Positions 1 to 7,706 of a DNA stretch of 64,000 nt are shown piece by piece. The notes beneath the pieces are model-generated. The model saw nothing but the letters and a program-made list of their open reading frames with translations. It was not told the origin of the DNA and did not search any database. Positions within the stretch are counted from its first letter, which is position 1. Each line of letters begins with the position of its first letter. Location: positions 108,754-172,753 of the forward strand of contig NZ_BSEV01000020.1 of the NCBI RefSeq assembly GCF_027922005.1, read 5' to 3'. The position numbers and the translations under genes were made by a program. The stretch is from Streptosporangium carneum (GTDB lineage: Bacteria > Actinomycetota > Actinomycetes > Streptosporangiales > Streptosporangiaceae).

Positions 1-2
1 CG

Positions 3-161
3 GCGGGCGCGCTCGACCCGCGCGCCTGCAGGTTCCACGTCGCGGAGAACTTCGACGTCGAGGTGATGACCGCCGGGTACGAGAGGGTCTACCGCCGGGT
101 GATCACCACCTCGGCCGAGCCGGAGGAGGGGACGAGGGACCTGGCGCTGCCCGTCACATGA
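3..161 (+). CDS. Glycosyltransferase family 4, C-terminal fragment
   Basis: The gene enters from the left edge and only its last 52 codons are visible. They contain HVAENFDVEVMTAGYERVYRR, the helix that closes the second Rossmann domain of GT4 glycosyltransferases (the usual form is an E..FS...M...Y..VY pattern). Enzymes of this family transfer a sugar from a nucleotide donor in the cytoplasm or at the inner membrane face. Donor and acceptor cannot be judged from this tail. The stop is at 159-161. The family call rests on this C-terminal pattern only. Confidence 0.6.
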   Translation, partial: AGALDPRACRFHVAENFDVEVMTAGYERVYRRVITTSAEPEEGTRDLALPVT

Positions 162-200
162 TCCGGGCCCTATGTTGGTCTGGCGAGGCCGGTCCACCGG

Positions 201-242
201 CGCCGGTGTGACGGTGCCGATGTGACGGCGCCGGTGTGACGG
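201..242 (+). repeat. 14-bp tandem repeat, three copies
   Basis: Three consecutive 14-bp units (CGCCGGTGTGACGG, TGCCGATGTGACGG, CGCCGGTGTGACGG) lie between the glycosyltransferase stop and the hydratase start. Two units are identical and the middle one differs at two bases. The flanks hold further loose copies of GTGACG. No coding function is visible. Confidence 0.75.
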
Positions 243-321
243 CGCCGGCGCGGCGGCGTGCACGTGACGCCGCCCGCGTGACGGCGTTCGCATGACGGCA
301 TCTCCTGCGGAAGGGACGACC

Positions 322-1095
322 ATGGGTGAGTTCGTGCGCGTTGAGAAGGCTGACGGGGTCGCGACGATCAGGCTCGACCGGCCGAAGATGAACGCGCTCA
401 ACCGGCAGACGCAGGCCGAGATCGCGGAGTGCGCCCGGCAGGTGGACGCCGATCCCGAGGTGTACGCCGTGGTGCTCTACGGAGGGGAGCGGGTCTTCGC
501 GGCGGGCGCCGACGTCAAGGAGATGGCGGACATGCCGTACGCCGAGATGGCCCTGTACTCGGCGACCCTGCAGGACTGCTTCACCGCCGTGGCGAGGATC
601 GGCAAGCCGGTCGTCGCGGCGGTCACCGGCTACGCGCTGGGCGGCGGGTGCGAGCTGGCCCTGTGCGCCGACATCCGGATCGCGGGCGAGTCGGCCAAGC
701 TCGGCCAGCCGGAGATCCTGCTCGGCATCATCCCCGGCGCGGGAGGCACCCAGCGGCTTCCCCGGCTGATCGGCCCCGCGAAGGCCAAGGACCTCATCTT
801 CACCGGACGCCAGGTGACGGCGGAGGAGGCGCTGCGGATCGGCCTGGTCGACCTCGTCGTCCCGGACGCCGACGTCCACGCCGAGGCGCTCGCCTACGCC
901 GCGCGCTTCGCCGGGGGGCCCGCCCTGGCCCTGCGCGCGGCCAAGCAGGCCGTCGACCGCGGCCTGGAGTCGGACCTGGACACAGGACTCGAGATCGAGC
1001 GCCTGCAGTTCTCCGCCCGGTTCGCCACCGAGGACGCCAGGATCGGCATGCGCGCCTTCACGGAGAAGTCGCAGGCGAAGTTCACCGGCCGCTGA
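322..1095 (+). CDS. Enoyl-CoA hydratase/isomerase family protein
   Basis: This 257-residue crotonase-fold protein hydrates trans-2-enoyl-CoA thioesters in fatty-acid or related acyl-CoA degradation in the cytoplasm. The oxyanion-hole segment AAGADVKEM lies near residues 60-68 and GYALGGGCE near 103-111. Both glutamates used by true hydratases are present, E111 in GGGCE and E131 in GQPEILLG, so hydratase activity is favoured over the isomerase-only variants. Length is normal for the family. I chose the ATG at 322 because GGAAGGGA lies just upstream at 309-316; an in-frame ATG at 292 would add ten atypical residues. No acyl-CoA partner gene adjoins it, so the substrate is open. Confidence 0.9.
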   Translation: MGEFVRVEKADGVATIRLDRPKMNALNRQTQAEIAECARQVDADPEVYAVVLYGGERVFAAGADVKEMADMPYAEMALYSATLQDCFTAVARIGKPVVAAVTGYALGGGCELALCADIRIAGESAKLGQPEILLGIIPGAGGTQRLPRLIGPAKAKDLIFTGRQVTAEEALRIGLVDLVVPDADVHAEALAYAARFAGGPALALRAAKQAVDRGLESDLDTGLEIERLQFSARFATEDARIGMRAFTEKSQAKFTGR

Positions 1096-1194
1096 CCGGT
1101 CCCTTCGAGCCGGTCTTTCCATGGCCTGTGCGGATTTCGGGAGCTTCGGAAGACCGTCCTGGTAGATCGTGCTTTGCCGGTATCGTGCCGGACT

Positions 1195-1629
1195 ATGGTG
1201 CGGTTGAGGAAACGCGCGCTGCTGCCTGCCCGGCTGCGGCGCGCGGTGCGCGGATGGTTCGACTCCCGATACATCTCCAGGGCCGACCATCGGCAGGACA
1301 TCAAGGACGCGCTCTGGGAGGTCCAGACGCTGGCCAGGGAGGTCACCGCGCTGCGCGCCGAGGTCGACAGGCTCGGCGCGCGGGTGGACAGGACCGGGCC
1401 CGAGCAGGCGCAGGTGCGGCGCTGGGACGACGCCGACCGGCTGGCGCGGGAGACCGCGGTCGCCCTGGACCAGGTGCTGCAGAACGAGGTCCTGCTCTGG
1501 CAGGCCGTGGACGGCCTCAGACCGGACGGTCCCGCCCCGGGGACGCCTCCGGGGAACGGGCTCGCCGCGGGCGCGTCGCCGGGCGGCGCCTCCACGACGC
1601 TGGAACGCTCCCCGGGGAGCGCCGCGTGA
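1195..1629 (+). CDS. Small coiled-coil protein, coupled to PP-loop gene
   Basis: I do not recognise this 144-residue protein. It begins with a strongly basic segment (RLRKRALLPARLRRAVRG), followed by a heptad-rich stretch at about residues 38-62 (LAREVTALRAEVDRLGARVDR) that should form a coiled coil, and ends in a Gly/Pro/Ala-rich tail. There is no signal peptide or membrane segment. Its stop overlaps the GTG of the next gene (GTGA at 1626-1629), so the two are translationally coupled and probably act together. A TTG at 1174 could add seven residues; the ATG at 1195 is the simpler start. Confidence 0.65.
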   Translation: MVRLRKRALLPARLRRAVRGWFDSRYISRADHRQDIKDALWEVQTLAREVTALRAEVDRLGARVDRTGPEQAQVRRWDDADRLARETAVALDQVLQNEVLLWQAVDGLRPDGPAPGTPPGNGLAAGASPGGASTTLERSPGSAA

Positions 1630-2849
1630 GGGTGACCTGGACCCAGGAGGGCGGCGTCATACGTCTCGCCTTCCGGCTGGACGCCGACGACTCCATCACC
1701 GGGTTCTGCGCCGACGGCCAGCCACTGAGACTGGCCACGAACTCCTGCAGGGTCGAACTGCCGAGCGTTCCCCGCGACGTCCACCCCGACCTGTCGGCCC
1801 TGGCCGCGTGGACGGTCGTCGCGCCGTGGACGCGGCGCGAGGTCACCTTCGACAGGCCGGTCTCGCCCGAGCTGGCCGCGGCGCTCCACGAGGGGTGGGG
1901 GGTCGAGGCGGGTCCCGTCGGCGGGACGCCGCGTTCGGGAAGCAGGCTGGCGATCTCCTACAGCGGCGGCGCGGACTCGGTCGCGGTGGCCGCGATGCTG
2001 CCCGACGCGCCGTTCGTGCACTTCCAGCGGGTCTCCCACCCCCGTGTGCCCAACCGCTGGACCCACTACCGTTCCGACGTCCTGGCCAAGCTGGCGGAGC
2101 GGACGGGGCGCGAGCTCACCGTCGTCCGCTCCGACCTGGAGTTCACGCTCGCCGAGCCCCGCCCCGGCTACCCCGAGCACCACGCCGTCGCCGTGGGGGC
2201 GCTGCTGCTGGCCGACGAGCTCGACCTCGGCGGCCTCGCCTTCGGCTACGAGCTGGGCTCGCGCTGGCTCGGCGGAGACCGCTACCTGCTCAGATACACC
2301 CCGGACAATCCGATGTGGGCTCCGCACGGGGCCTGGGGCAGGGCCTTCGCCGCCGCCGGGCTGGACATCGTGCTCCCGGTCGGCGGGGTCAGCGAGGCCG
2401 TCACCATGCGTCTCGCCCTGGGCTCCGGGCTGCGTGAGCAGGTCCGCTGGTGCCTGCGGGGGGTCGACGGCCCCTGCGGGACCTGTGGCAAGTGCCTCTA
2501 CAAGGAGCTCATCCAGGCCGCCGTCGAACGCCGCCCGCTGCACACCACGGTCGGCCCGAAGCGCCCTGTCGCCCGCAAGTGGCAGGAGCCCCCGCCGTAC
2601 GGCGGGCAGGAGATGATCGAGTACGGCTGCGCCAGGGTGCCGGGAATCGAGGGCACGGTCTTCGGCAGGGCCGCGGGCTTCCTCGGCGCGACCGAGGCGT
2701 CGACGGCCTGGCTCGACCGCTGCTACCCGCCCGCCGTCCAGGAGATCCCCGAGCCGTGGCGCAAGCAGGTCCACGACTTCATGGCGGCGGAGGTCGGGTT
2801 CATGGACGACGCCCAGGCACGCCGCGTCGAGACCTGGGGGACGTCGTGA
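1626..2849 (+). CDS. PP-loop ATPase-like protein with C-terminal Cys cluster
   Basis: This 407-residue protein carries an ATP-pyrophosphatase PP-loop, SYSGGADS at residues 111-118, as in enzymes that adenylate a substrate before amidation or thiolation. A cysteine cluster follows at C276, C284, C287 and C290 (GPCGTCGKC), which could bind a metal or sulfur. The first ~105 residues, before the PP-loop, match nothing I know. It resembles the uncharacterised actinobacterial PP-loop proteins (DUF6395-like), and the substrate is unknown. The start is the GTG at 1626 inside the stop of the coiled-coil gene. It lies 34 bp before the flavin oxidase, so 1195-4578 is probably one transcript. Confidence 0.7.
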   Translation: MRVTWTQEGGVIRLAFRLDADDSITGFCADGQPLRLATNSCRVELPSVPRDVHPDLSALAAWTVVAPWTRREVTFDRPVSPELAAALHEGWGVEAGPVGGTPRSGSRLAISYSGGADSVAVAAMLPDAPFVHFQRVSHPRVPNRWTHYRSDVLAKLAERTGRELTVVRSDLEFTLAEPRPGYPEHHAVAVGALLLADELDLGGLAFGYELGSRWLGGDRYLLRYTPDNPMWAPHGAWGRAFAAAGLDIVLPVGGVSEAVTMRLALGSGLREQVRWCLRGVDGPCGTCGKCLYKELIQAAVERRPLHTTVGPKRPVARKWQEPPPYGGQEMIEYGCARVPGIEGTVFGRAAGFLGATEASTAWLDRCYPPAVQEIPEPWRKQVHDFMAAEVGFMDDAQARRVETWGTS

Positions 2850-2883
2850 GGGCGCGCGGCGGGGAAGGCGCGCGGCCGATCCC

Positions 2884-4578
2884 GTGAGCGACTCCGAGGA
2901 GACAGGCGGGGACCCGGCGGACGAGCCGGGCGCGAAGGGGCCGCTTCCCGCGGCCGGGGCCGCCGCGGACGGGCGGGACCACGGCGCGCGCCGTACCTCG
3001 GACCGGCGGGGCGGCGCGGGCGCGATGACGCGCAGGGCGCTGCTGGTCGGCGTGGGCGCGGCAGGCGGGGCGGGGGCCATGTTCGCGGCCATGGGGGCGC
3101 TGGGCCTGGCTCCCGAATCCCACGCCCCCGAGCGGAAGGACTTCGTCCCGCCGCGGCCCTCCGACTTCTCCCTCAGCGGCAGGGGAGCGGCGAAGGTGGT
3201 GGTCCTCGGGGCCGGGGTCGCCGGGCTGACCTGCGCCTACGAGCTGGGCAAGGCGGGCTACGACTGCACGGTCCTTGAGGCGGCCGACCGGGTCGGCGGC
3301 CGGAACCTCACGCTGCGCGCGGGCGACCGGCTGGCGGAGAACGGCGGGCGGACCCAGACCGCGGCCTTCGAGGAGGGGACCTACTTCAACGCGGGTCCCG
3401 GGCGGATCGCGCCGTGGATGGTCGCCATGGACTACTGCCGTGAGCTGGGCGTGCCCATCGAGACGTTCGTCAACAACAACGCCTCCGCCTACGTCTACAC
3501 GCGCGGCATGAGCGCCCCGGTCAGGGCGCGCACCGCCCGCGCCGACATGTACGGCTACGTGGCCGAGCTGCTGGCCAAGGCGAGCAGCGCGGGCGCGCTG
3601 AACCGCAGGTTGACCGGGCAGGACAGGGAGCGGCTCGGGGAGTTCCTGCGACGCTTCGGCGACCTCGGCCCCGACCTCGCCTACCGGGGCTCGACGCGGC
3701 GGGGTTTCGAGACCTACCCGGGGGTCGCCGACGGCGTCCCCCTCGGCGCGCCGCCCTCGCTCGCCGACGTGTTCGCCGCGGGCATGGGCAGGGCGATCAC
3801 CATGGACTTCGGCTACGACCAGGCCATGCCCATGTTCCAGCCGGTCGGCGGCATGGACGCGATCGTGACCGCGCTCGCGGGGGCCGTCGGCCGCGACAGG
3901 ATCAGGACGGGCTCCCGCGTCACGGGCCTGAGGAACCTGCCGGACGGCGTCGAGGTGACCCACCAGGGCGGCACGGTCCGCGCCGACTACTGCGTCGCGG
4001 CCCTTCCGCCCCACCTGCTCGCCCGCCTGCCGCACAACCTGGGCTCCTCCGTCGCCGCCGCCCTGCGCGCCCCCGTCCCCGTCGCCGCGGGCAAGATCGG
4101 CCTGGAGTACGGCAGGCGCTGGTGGGAGATCGACGACCGCATCTACGGCGGGGTCACCGAGACTGACCTGGACATCACTCACATCTGGTACCCCTCGCAC
4201 GGCTACCACTCCAGGAGCGGCCTGGTCGTCGGCTACTACAACACCGAGGAGAACGCCGAGCTGTACGGCAGGCTCCCGCACCATGAGCGCCGCGCCCGCG
4301 CGCTCACCCAGGGCAAGAAGATCCACGGCGAGAAGTACCGCGCCGAGCTGCGCTCCAGCCTCTCGATCGCCTGGCACAGGCAGCCGCACATCGAGGGAGG
4401 CTGGGTCCGCTGGCCGTCGTACGAGGGCGGTTTCGCGCTCCTGCAGCGTCCGGCGGGGCGGGTCTACTTCGCCGGTGACTGGCTCACCCACCTGGTCGCC
4501 TGGCAGGCCGGGGCCATGGAGTCCGCCAGGAAGGCCGTCACCGAGCTGCACAGCCGGGTCATGCGAACGCCGTCCTGA
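2884..4578 (+). CDS. Tat-type flavin-dependent amine/amino-acid oxidase
   Basis: This is a 564-residue FAD-dependent oxidase of the monoamine oxidase/L-amino-acid oxidase family. It has the dinucleotide-binding motif GAGVAG at about 109-114, the following VLEAADRVGGRN, and the C-terminal flavin segment GRVYFAGDWLTHLVAWQAGAMESA. A twin-arginine segment (TRRALLVGVG, from residue 49) followed by a hydrophobic stretch indicates Tat export with folded FAD. The GTG at 2884 gives a long N-region; an ATG at 3025 directly before TRRALL is an alternative start. Such enzymes oxidise amines or amino acids, giving imine and peroxide. The actual substrate is unknown. It lies downstream of the PP-loop pair. 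Confidence 0.8.
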   Translation: MSDSEETGGDPADEPGAKGPLPAAGAAADGRDHGARRTSDRRGGAGAMTRRALLVGVGAAGGAGAMFAAMGALGLAPESHAPERKDFVPPRPSDFSLSGRGAAKVVVLGAGVAGLTCAYELGKAGYDCTVLEAADRVGGRNLTLRAGDRLAENGGRTQTAAFEEGTYFNAGPGRIAPWMVAMDYCRELGVPIETFVNNNASAYVYTRGMSAPVRARTARADMYGYVAELLAKASSAGALNRRLTGQDRERLGEFLRRFGDLGPDLAYRGSTRRGFETYPGVADGVPLGAPPSLADVFAAGMGRAITMDFGYDQAMPMFQPVGGMDAIVTALAGAVGRDRIRTGSRVTGLRNLPDGVEVTHQGGTVRADYCVAALPPHLLARLPHNLGSSVAAALRAPVPVAAGKIGLEYGRRWWEIDDRIYGGVTETDLDITHIWYPSHGYHSRSGLVVGYYNTEENAELYGRLPHHERRARALTQGKKIHGEKYRAELRSSLSIAWHRQPHIEGGWVRWPSYEGGFALLQRPAGRVYFAGDWLTHLVAWQAGAMESARKAVTELHSRVMRTPS

Positions 4579-4644
4579 TCCCCTCGCGACGGCCGTACAG
4601 TCTCAGGGACGAACCGTGGGACGGACGAGCCGAGGGAGACGAGG

Positions 4645-5166
4645 ATGGCGATCGGGACGCTTGACTGGGTGAGCGCGGCGGACAGGCCCGAGCTGCTGGC
4701 CGAGCCCGTGGCACGGGCGGTCGTGGGACTCGAGGGCGTCGAGGTGGCCGAGATCGATCCGGGGCTGGCGGACACGGCGGCGTTCTGCGAGCGTTACGGC
4801 GTCGGCATGGACGAGTCGGCCAACTGCGTGATCGTGGCGGCGAAGCGGGGCGGGGAGGTCAGATACGCCGCCTGCATGGTGCTCGCCACGACGAGGGCCG
4901 ACGTCAACGGCGTGGTGAGACGGCACCTGGACGCGAGGAAGATCTCGTTCGCGCCGCAGGACGACGCCGTCGGGCTGACCGGGATGGAGTACGGCGGGAT
5001 CACCCCGCTCGGGCTGCCGGAGGACTGGCCGGTGCTCGTCGACGCCGCCGTGGCGGTCCACCCGGGAGTGGTGATCGGCAGCGGCGTCCGCCGCTCCAAG
5101 CTGGCGGTGCCGGGTGCTCTGCTGGCCGGTCTGAAGACCGCGCAGGTGATCAACCTGGCGAACTGA
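4645..5166 (+). CDS. YbaK/EbsC-type aminoacyl-tRNA deacylase domain protein
   Basis: This 173-residue stand-alone YbaK/prolyl-tRNA-synthetase-associated (INS-like) domain belongs to a family that hydrolyses mischarged aminoacyl-tRNAs in trans. The family signatures are GVGMDESANCVIVAAKR, ARKISFA, and the GMEYGGITPLGLP loop with VLVDAAV after it. The start is the ATG at 4645, preceded by GAGGGAGACGAGG. Which aminoacyl-tRNA it edits cannot be told from the sequence. It stands between the oxidase and the kinases with its own 66-bp upstream gap. Confidence 0.85.
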   Translation: MAIGTLDWVSAADRPELLAEPVARAVVGLEGVEVAEIDPGLADTAAFCERYGVGMDESANCVIVAAKRGGEVRYAACMVLATTRADVNGVVRRHLDARKISFAPQDDAVGLTGMEYGGITPLGLPEDWPVLVDAAVAVHPGVVIGSGVRRSKLAVPGALLAGLKTAQVINLAN

Positions 5167-5282
5167 CGCAGAAAAGAGATTGAGTGTTACCCGGGTTTGG
5201 GAAACCGTTGAGGTCTGGCACACGTTATTCCATCGGAGAATATGGCCTGATGGTTCATCTCATGGGCGGGGTTTAAGCCGGT

Positions 5283-7706
5283 ATGGTTCTTCATGCCATG
5301 AATCAGGACGACCGACTGGGCCCGTACCGACTGCTCCGGCGGCTCGGTGAGGGCGGCATGGGCGTTGTCCACCTCGCCGTCGACCCCCAGGGGCGGCAGG
5401 TGGCCGTGAAGGTCCTCCGCGCGGAGGTGGCGGGCGACGACGTGGCCCGGCGCAGGCTCTCGCGCGAGGTCGAGACCATGCGGCGGGTGCGCAGCGAGCA
5501 CATCGCCGAGGTCCTCGACGCCGACGTGACGGGCCACCGGCCCTACATCGTCACCCGTTACGTCCCGGGCCAGCCGCTGGACGACCACGTCAAGCAGGAG
5601 GGTCCCATGGACCTTCCCGCGCTGCTCAAGGTCGCCCACGGGGTGGCGTCCGCGCTCGCGGCCGTGCACTCCGTCGGGGTGACCCACCGTGACCTCAAGC
5701 CGGGAAACGTGCTCATCCTGGACGGTCAGCCCGTCCTCATCGACTTCGGCATCGCGCAGGCCGCCGACGCCACCCGGCTGACCCAGACCGGCATGTTCAT
5801 CGGCACGCCCGGTTACCTCGCCCCCGAGATCATCGAGGGGCACGAGGCGGGACCCGAGGTGGACGTGCACGCCTGGGCGGGCACGCTGGTCTTCGCCGCG
5901 ACCGGCCAGCCGCCCTACGGCAAGGGCACGCTGGAGATGATCTTCTACAACATCACCGCGGGCAGGGCGAACGTGGACGCCGTCCCGCAGCCCCTCCAGC
6001 CGGTGCTGCGCGCCGCCCTCCAGCGCGATCCCGCCCGGCGTCCCAGGGCCGCGGAGCTGGCCGCCCAGATGGAGCGCCTGATGGCGCAGTCCGGCCGCCC
6101 CAGGGTGCCCGACGAGATCCCCACGGTCTCGCACTTCGACGACTCCGGTCAGGCGGGAGGCCCCGGCCTGCCCACGGGCCCCTACGTGCCCACGGGGCTG
6201 GGGCCGCGCCCGGGACAGGGCTCTCCCGGCCGCTCGGCGGGCCTGCCCACGGGGCCGTACGTGCCCACGGGGCCGGGGTCGCGTCCGGGACAGGACGCCT
6301 CGGGTCAGTCGGCGGGCCTGCCCACGGGTCCCTACGTCCCCACGGGTCCCGGCTTCCATTCGGGGTCTCCCGGTCAGCCGGGAGGACAGGCGGGCCACGG
6401 CGGTCCCACCGGGCCCGGCCACACGGGCGAGCGAGTCGACCCCGGTGACGTGCCGACCCCGGTCGCGTCCAGGCCCGGGGCGTCGACGCCCTGGCCGCCG
6501 CCTCCGGTCTCCCCGCCGCACGACTACGTCTCGCTGCTCGGCGAGCAGGAGGGGCCCGACCCGTGGCCGACCCGCAGGGTCACCGCGGAGGAGCTCCGTC
6601 AGGCGGCGGTGGCCCAGCAGGCGTCCTACGACCAGCCGACCGGTCTGCTCGACCCGCAGGAGGCCCCCACCAGAGGGCTCTCGACCGGGCCCGGCGCGTT
6701 CACCGGGCCCGGCGGGTCCGCGGGCTCGCCGCGCGCGGGAGGCCAGACCGGCGATCACTCCTCGCGGGAGGTCCCGAACAGGTTCGCGGCCACGCCGCCG
6801 GCCGAGGACGGCGACATCCCGACCCAGCGCGTCCGGCCCCAGGACCTGCAGGAGTACCTCCGCAACCAGGCGCCGTCGTCGAGCCAGGCGCAGTCGCCGG
6901 GCCCGGCGCGGAGCCGCTCCGCACAGCCCGTCTCGTTCGAGCAGACGCCGCAGGTCAGGCAGCACGGCACGCCGCCGCCCTACCCGTATCCACACCCGCA
7001 TCCCCAGCAGCGGCAGCCGTACCAGCAGCAGCCCTACCAGCAGGAGCCGTACCACCAGGCGTCCGCGCAGGCCCGTTCGGGTCAGGGTTCCGGGCACGCG
7101 TTGCAGCGTTCCAAGGCGTACACCGTCACGAGCGCGCTGATGCTGATCGTCATGACGATCGCGGCCGTTCTCGCGCCCGTCCTGGTCGCCGCGGTCGCGA
7201 TCCCCTTCGTGATCCTGCTGCGCGCGGCCGACATCGCCCAGCCCCAGCTCAGCGCCCGCCGCCCGGCGGAAGAGGCCTCGGCCGACGTCCTGCGGGTGCT
7301 CGGCCAGCCGGCCGCGCTCCTGAAGTCGGCGGGCGTCACGCTCGCGCTCGTGCCGTACGGGCTGATCCTCGGGCTGCCGGTGACGCTGCTGCTGGCCGTG
7401 CTGGTCGCGAAGATGCCGGCCGCGAACGCGCTGAGCTGGGGCTCGGCGGTCGCGCTGTGGACGATCTGCGCGGGCCCCGGCGTGGAGGGCCCAAAGCGGC
7501 AAATGCGACGTACGCTGGCATCACTGGTGCCTTCCCGTAACGTGGCCGCCATCGCGGCCGGGGCGGTGGGCGTGGTGACCGCGCTGATGGTCCTCCTGGC
7601 GATCGGCACGGTGGGGACACGGGCACGGCAGGCGCGCTGGGCGCCGCTCGACGTCGGGACGGTGGAGACGCAACTGCAGGAACTACAGGCTAAGGCGGCG
7701 CGATGA
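5283..7706 (+). CDS. Membrane-anchored Ser/Thr protein kinase 1
   Basis: This 807-residue Hanks-type kinase has an N-terminal catalytic domain at about 14-275: glycine loop GEGGMGVV, K43 in VAVKVL, HRDLKPGN at 135-142, DFG at 154-156, and a TRLTQTG activation segment before PGYLAPEI. A long disordered Pro/Gly-rich linker contains three copies of GLPTGPYVPTG. Hydrophobic helices from about residue 617 onward anchor it in the membrane, and no PASTA or other sensor domain is visible. The ATG at 5298 (NQDDRLGPY) is a possible start 15 bases later. Its stop overlaps the next kinase start (ATGA at 7703), so the two are co-translated. Confidence 0.92.
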   Translation: MVLHAMNQDDRLGPYRLLRRLGEGGMGVVHLAVDPQGRQVAVKVLRAEVAGDDVARRRLSREVETMRRVRSEHIAEVLDADVTGHRPYIVTRYVPGQPLDDHVKQEGPMDLPALLKVAHGVASALAAVHSVGVTHRDLKPGNVLILDGQPVLIDFGIAQAADATRLTQTGMFIGTPGYLAPEIIEGHEAGPEVDVHAWAGTLVFAATGQPPYGKGTLEMIFYNITAGRANVDAVPQPLQPVLRAALQRDPARRPRAAELAAQMERLMAQSGRPRVPDEIPTVSHFDDSGQAGGPGLPTGPYVPTGLGPRPGQGSPGRSAGLPTGPYVPTGPGSRPGQDASGQSAGLPTGPYVPTGPGFHSGSPGQPGGQAGHGGPTGPGHTGERVDPGDVPTPVASRPGASTPWPPPPVSPPHDYVSLLGEQEGPDPWPTRRVTAEELRQAAVAQQASYDQPTGLLDPQEAPTRGLSTGPGAFTGPGGSAGSPRAGGQTGDHSSREVPNRFAATPPAEDGDIPTQRVRPQDLQEYLRNQAPSSSQAQSPGPARSRSAQPVSFEQTPQVRQHGTPPPYPYPHPHPQQRQPYQQQPYQQEPYHQASAQARSGQGSGHALQRSKAYTVTSALMLIVMTIAAVLAPVLVAAVAIPFVILLRAADIAQPQLSARRPAEEASADVLRVLGQPAALLKSAGVTLALVPYGLILGLPVTLLLAVLVAKMPAANALSWGSAVALWTICAGPGVEGPKRQMRRTLASLVPSRNVAAIAAGAVGVVTALMVLLAIGTVGTRARQARWAPLDVGTVETQLQELQAKAAR

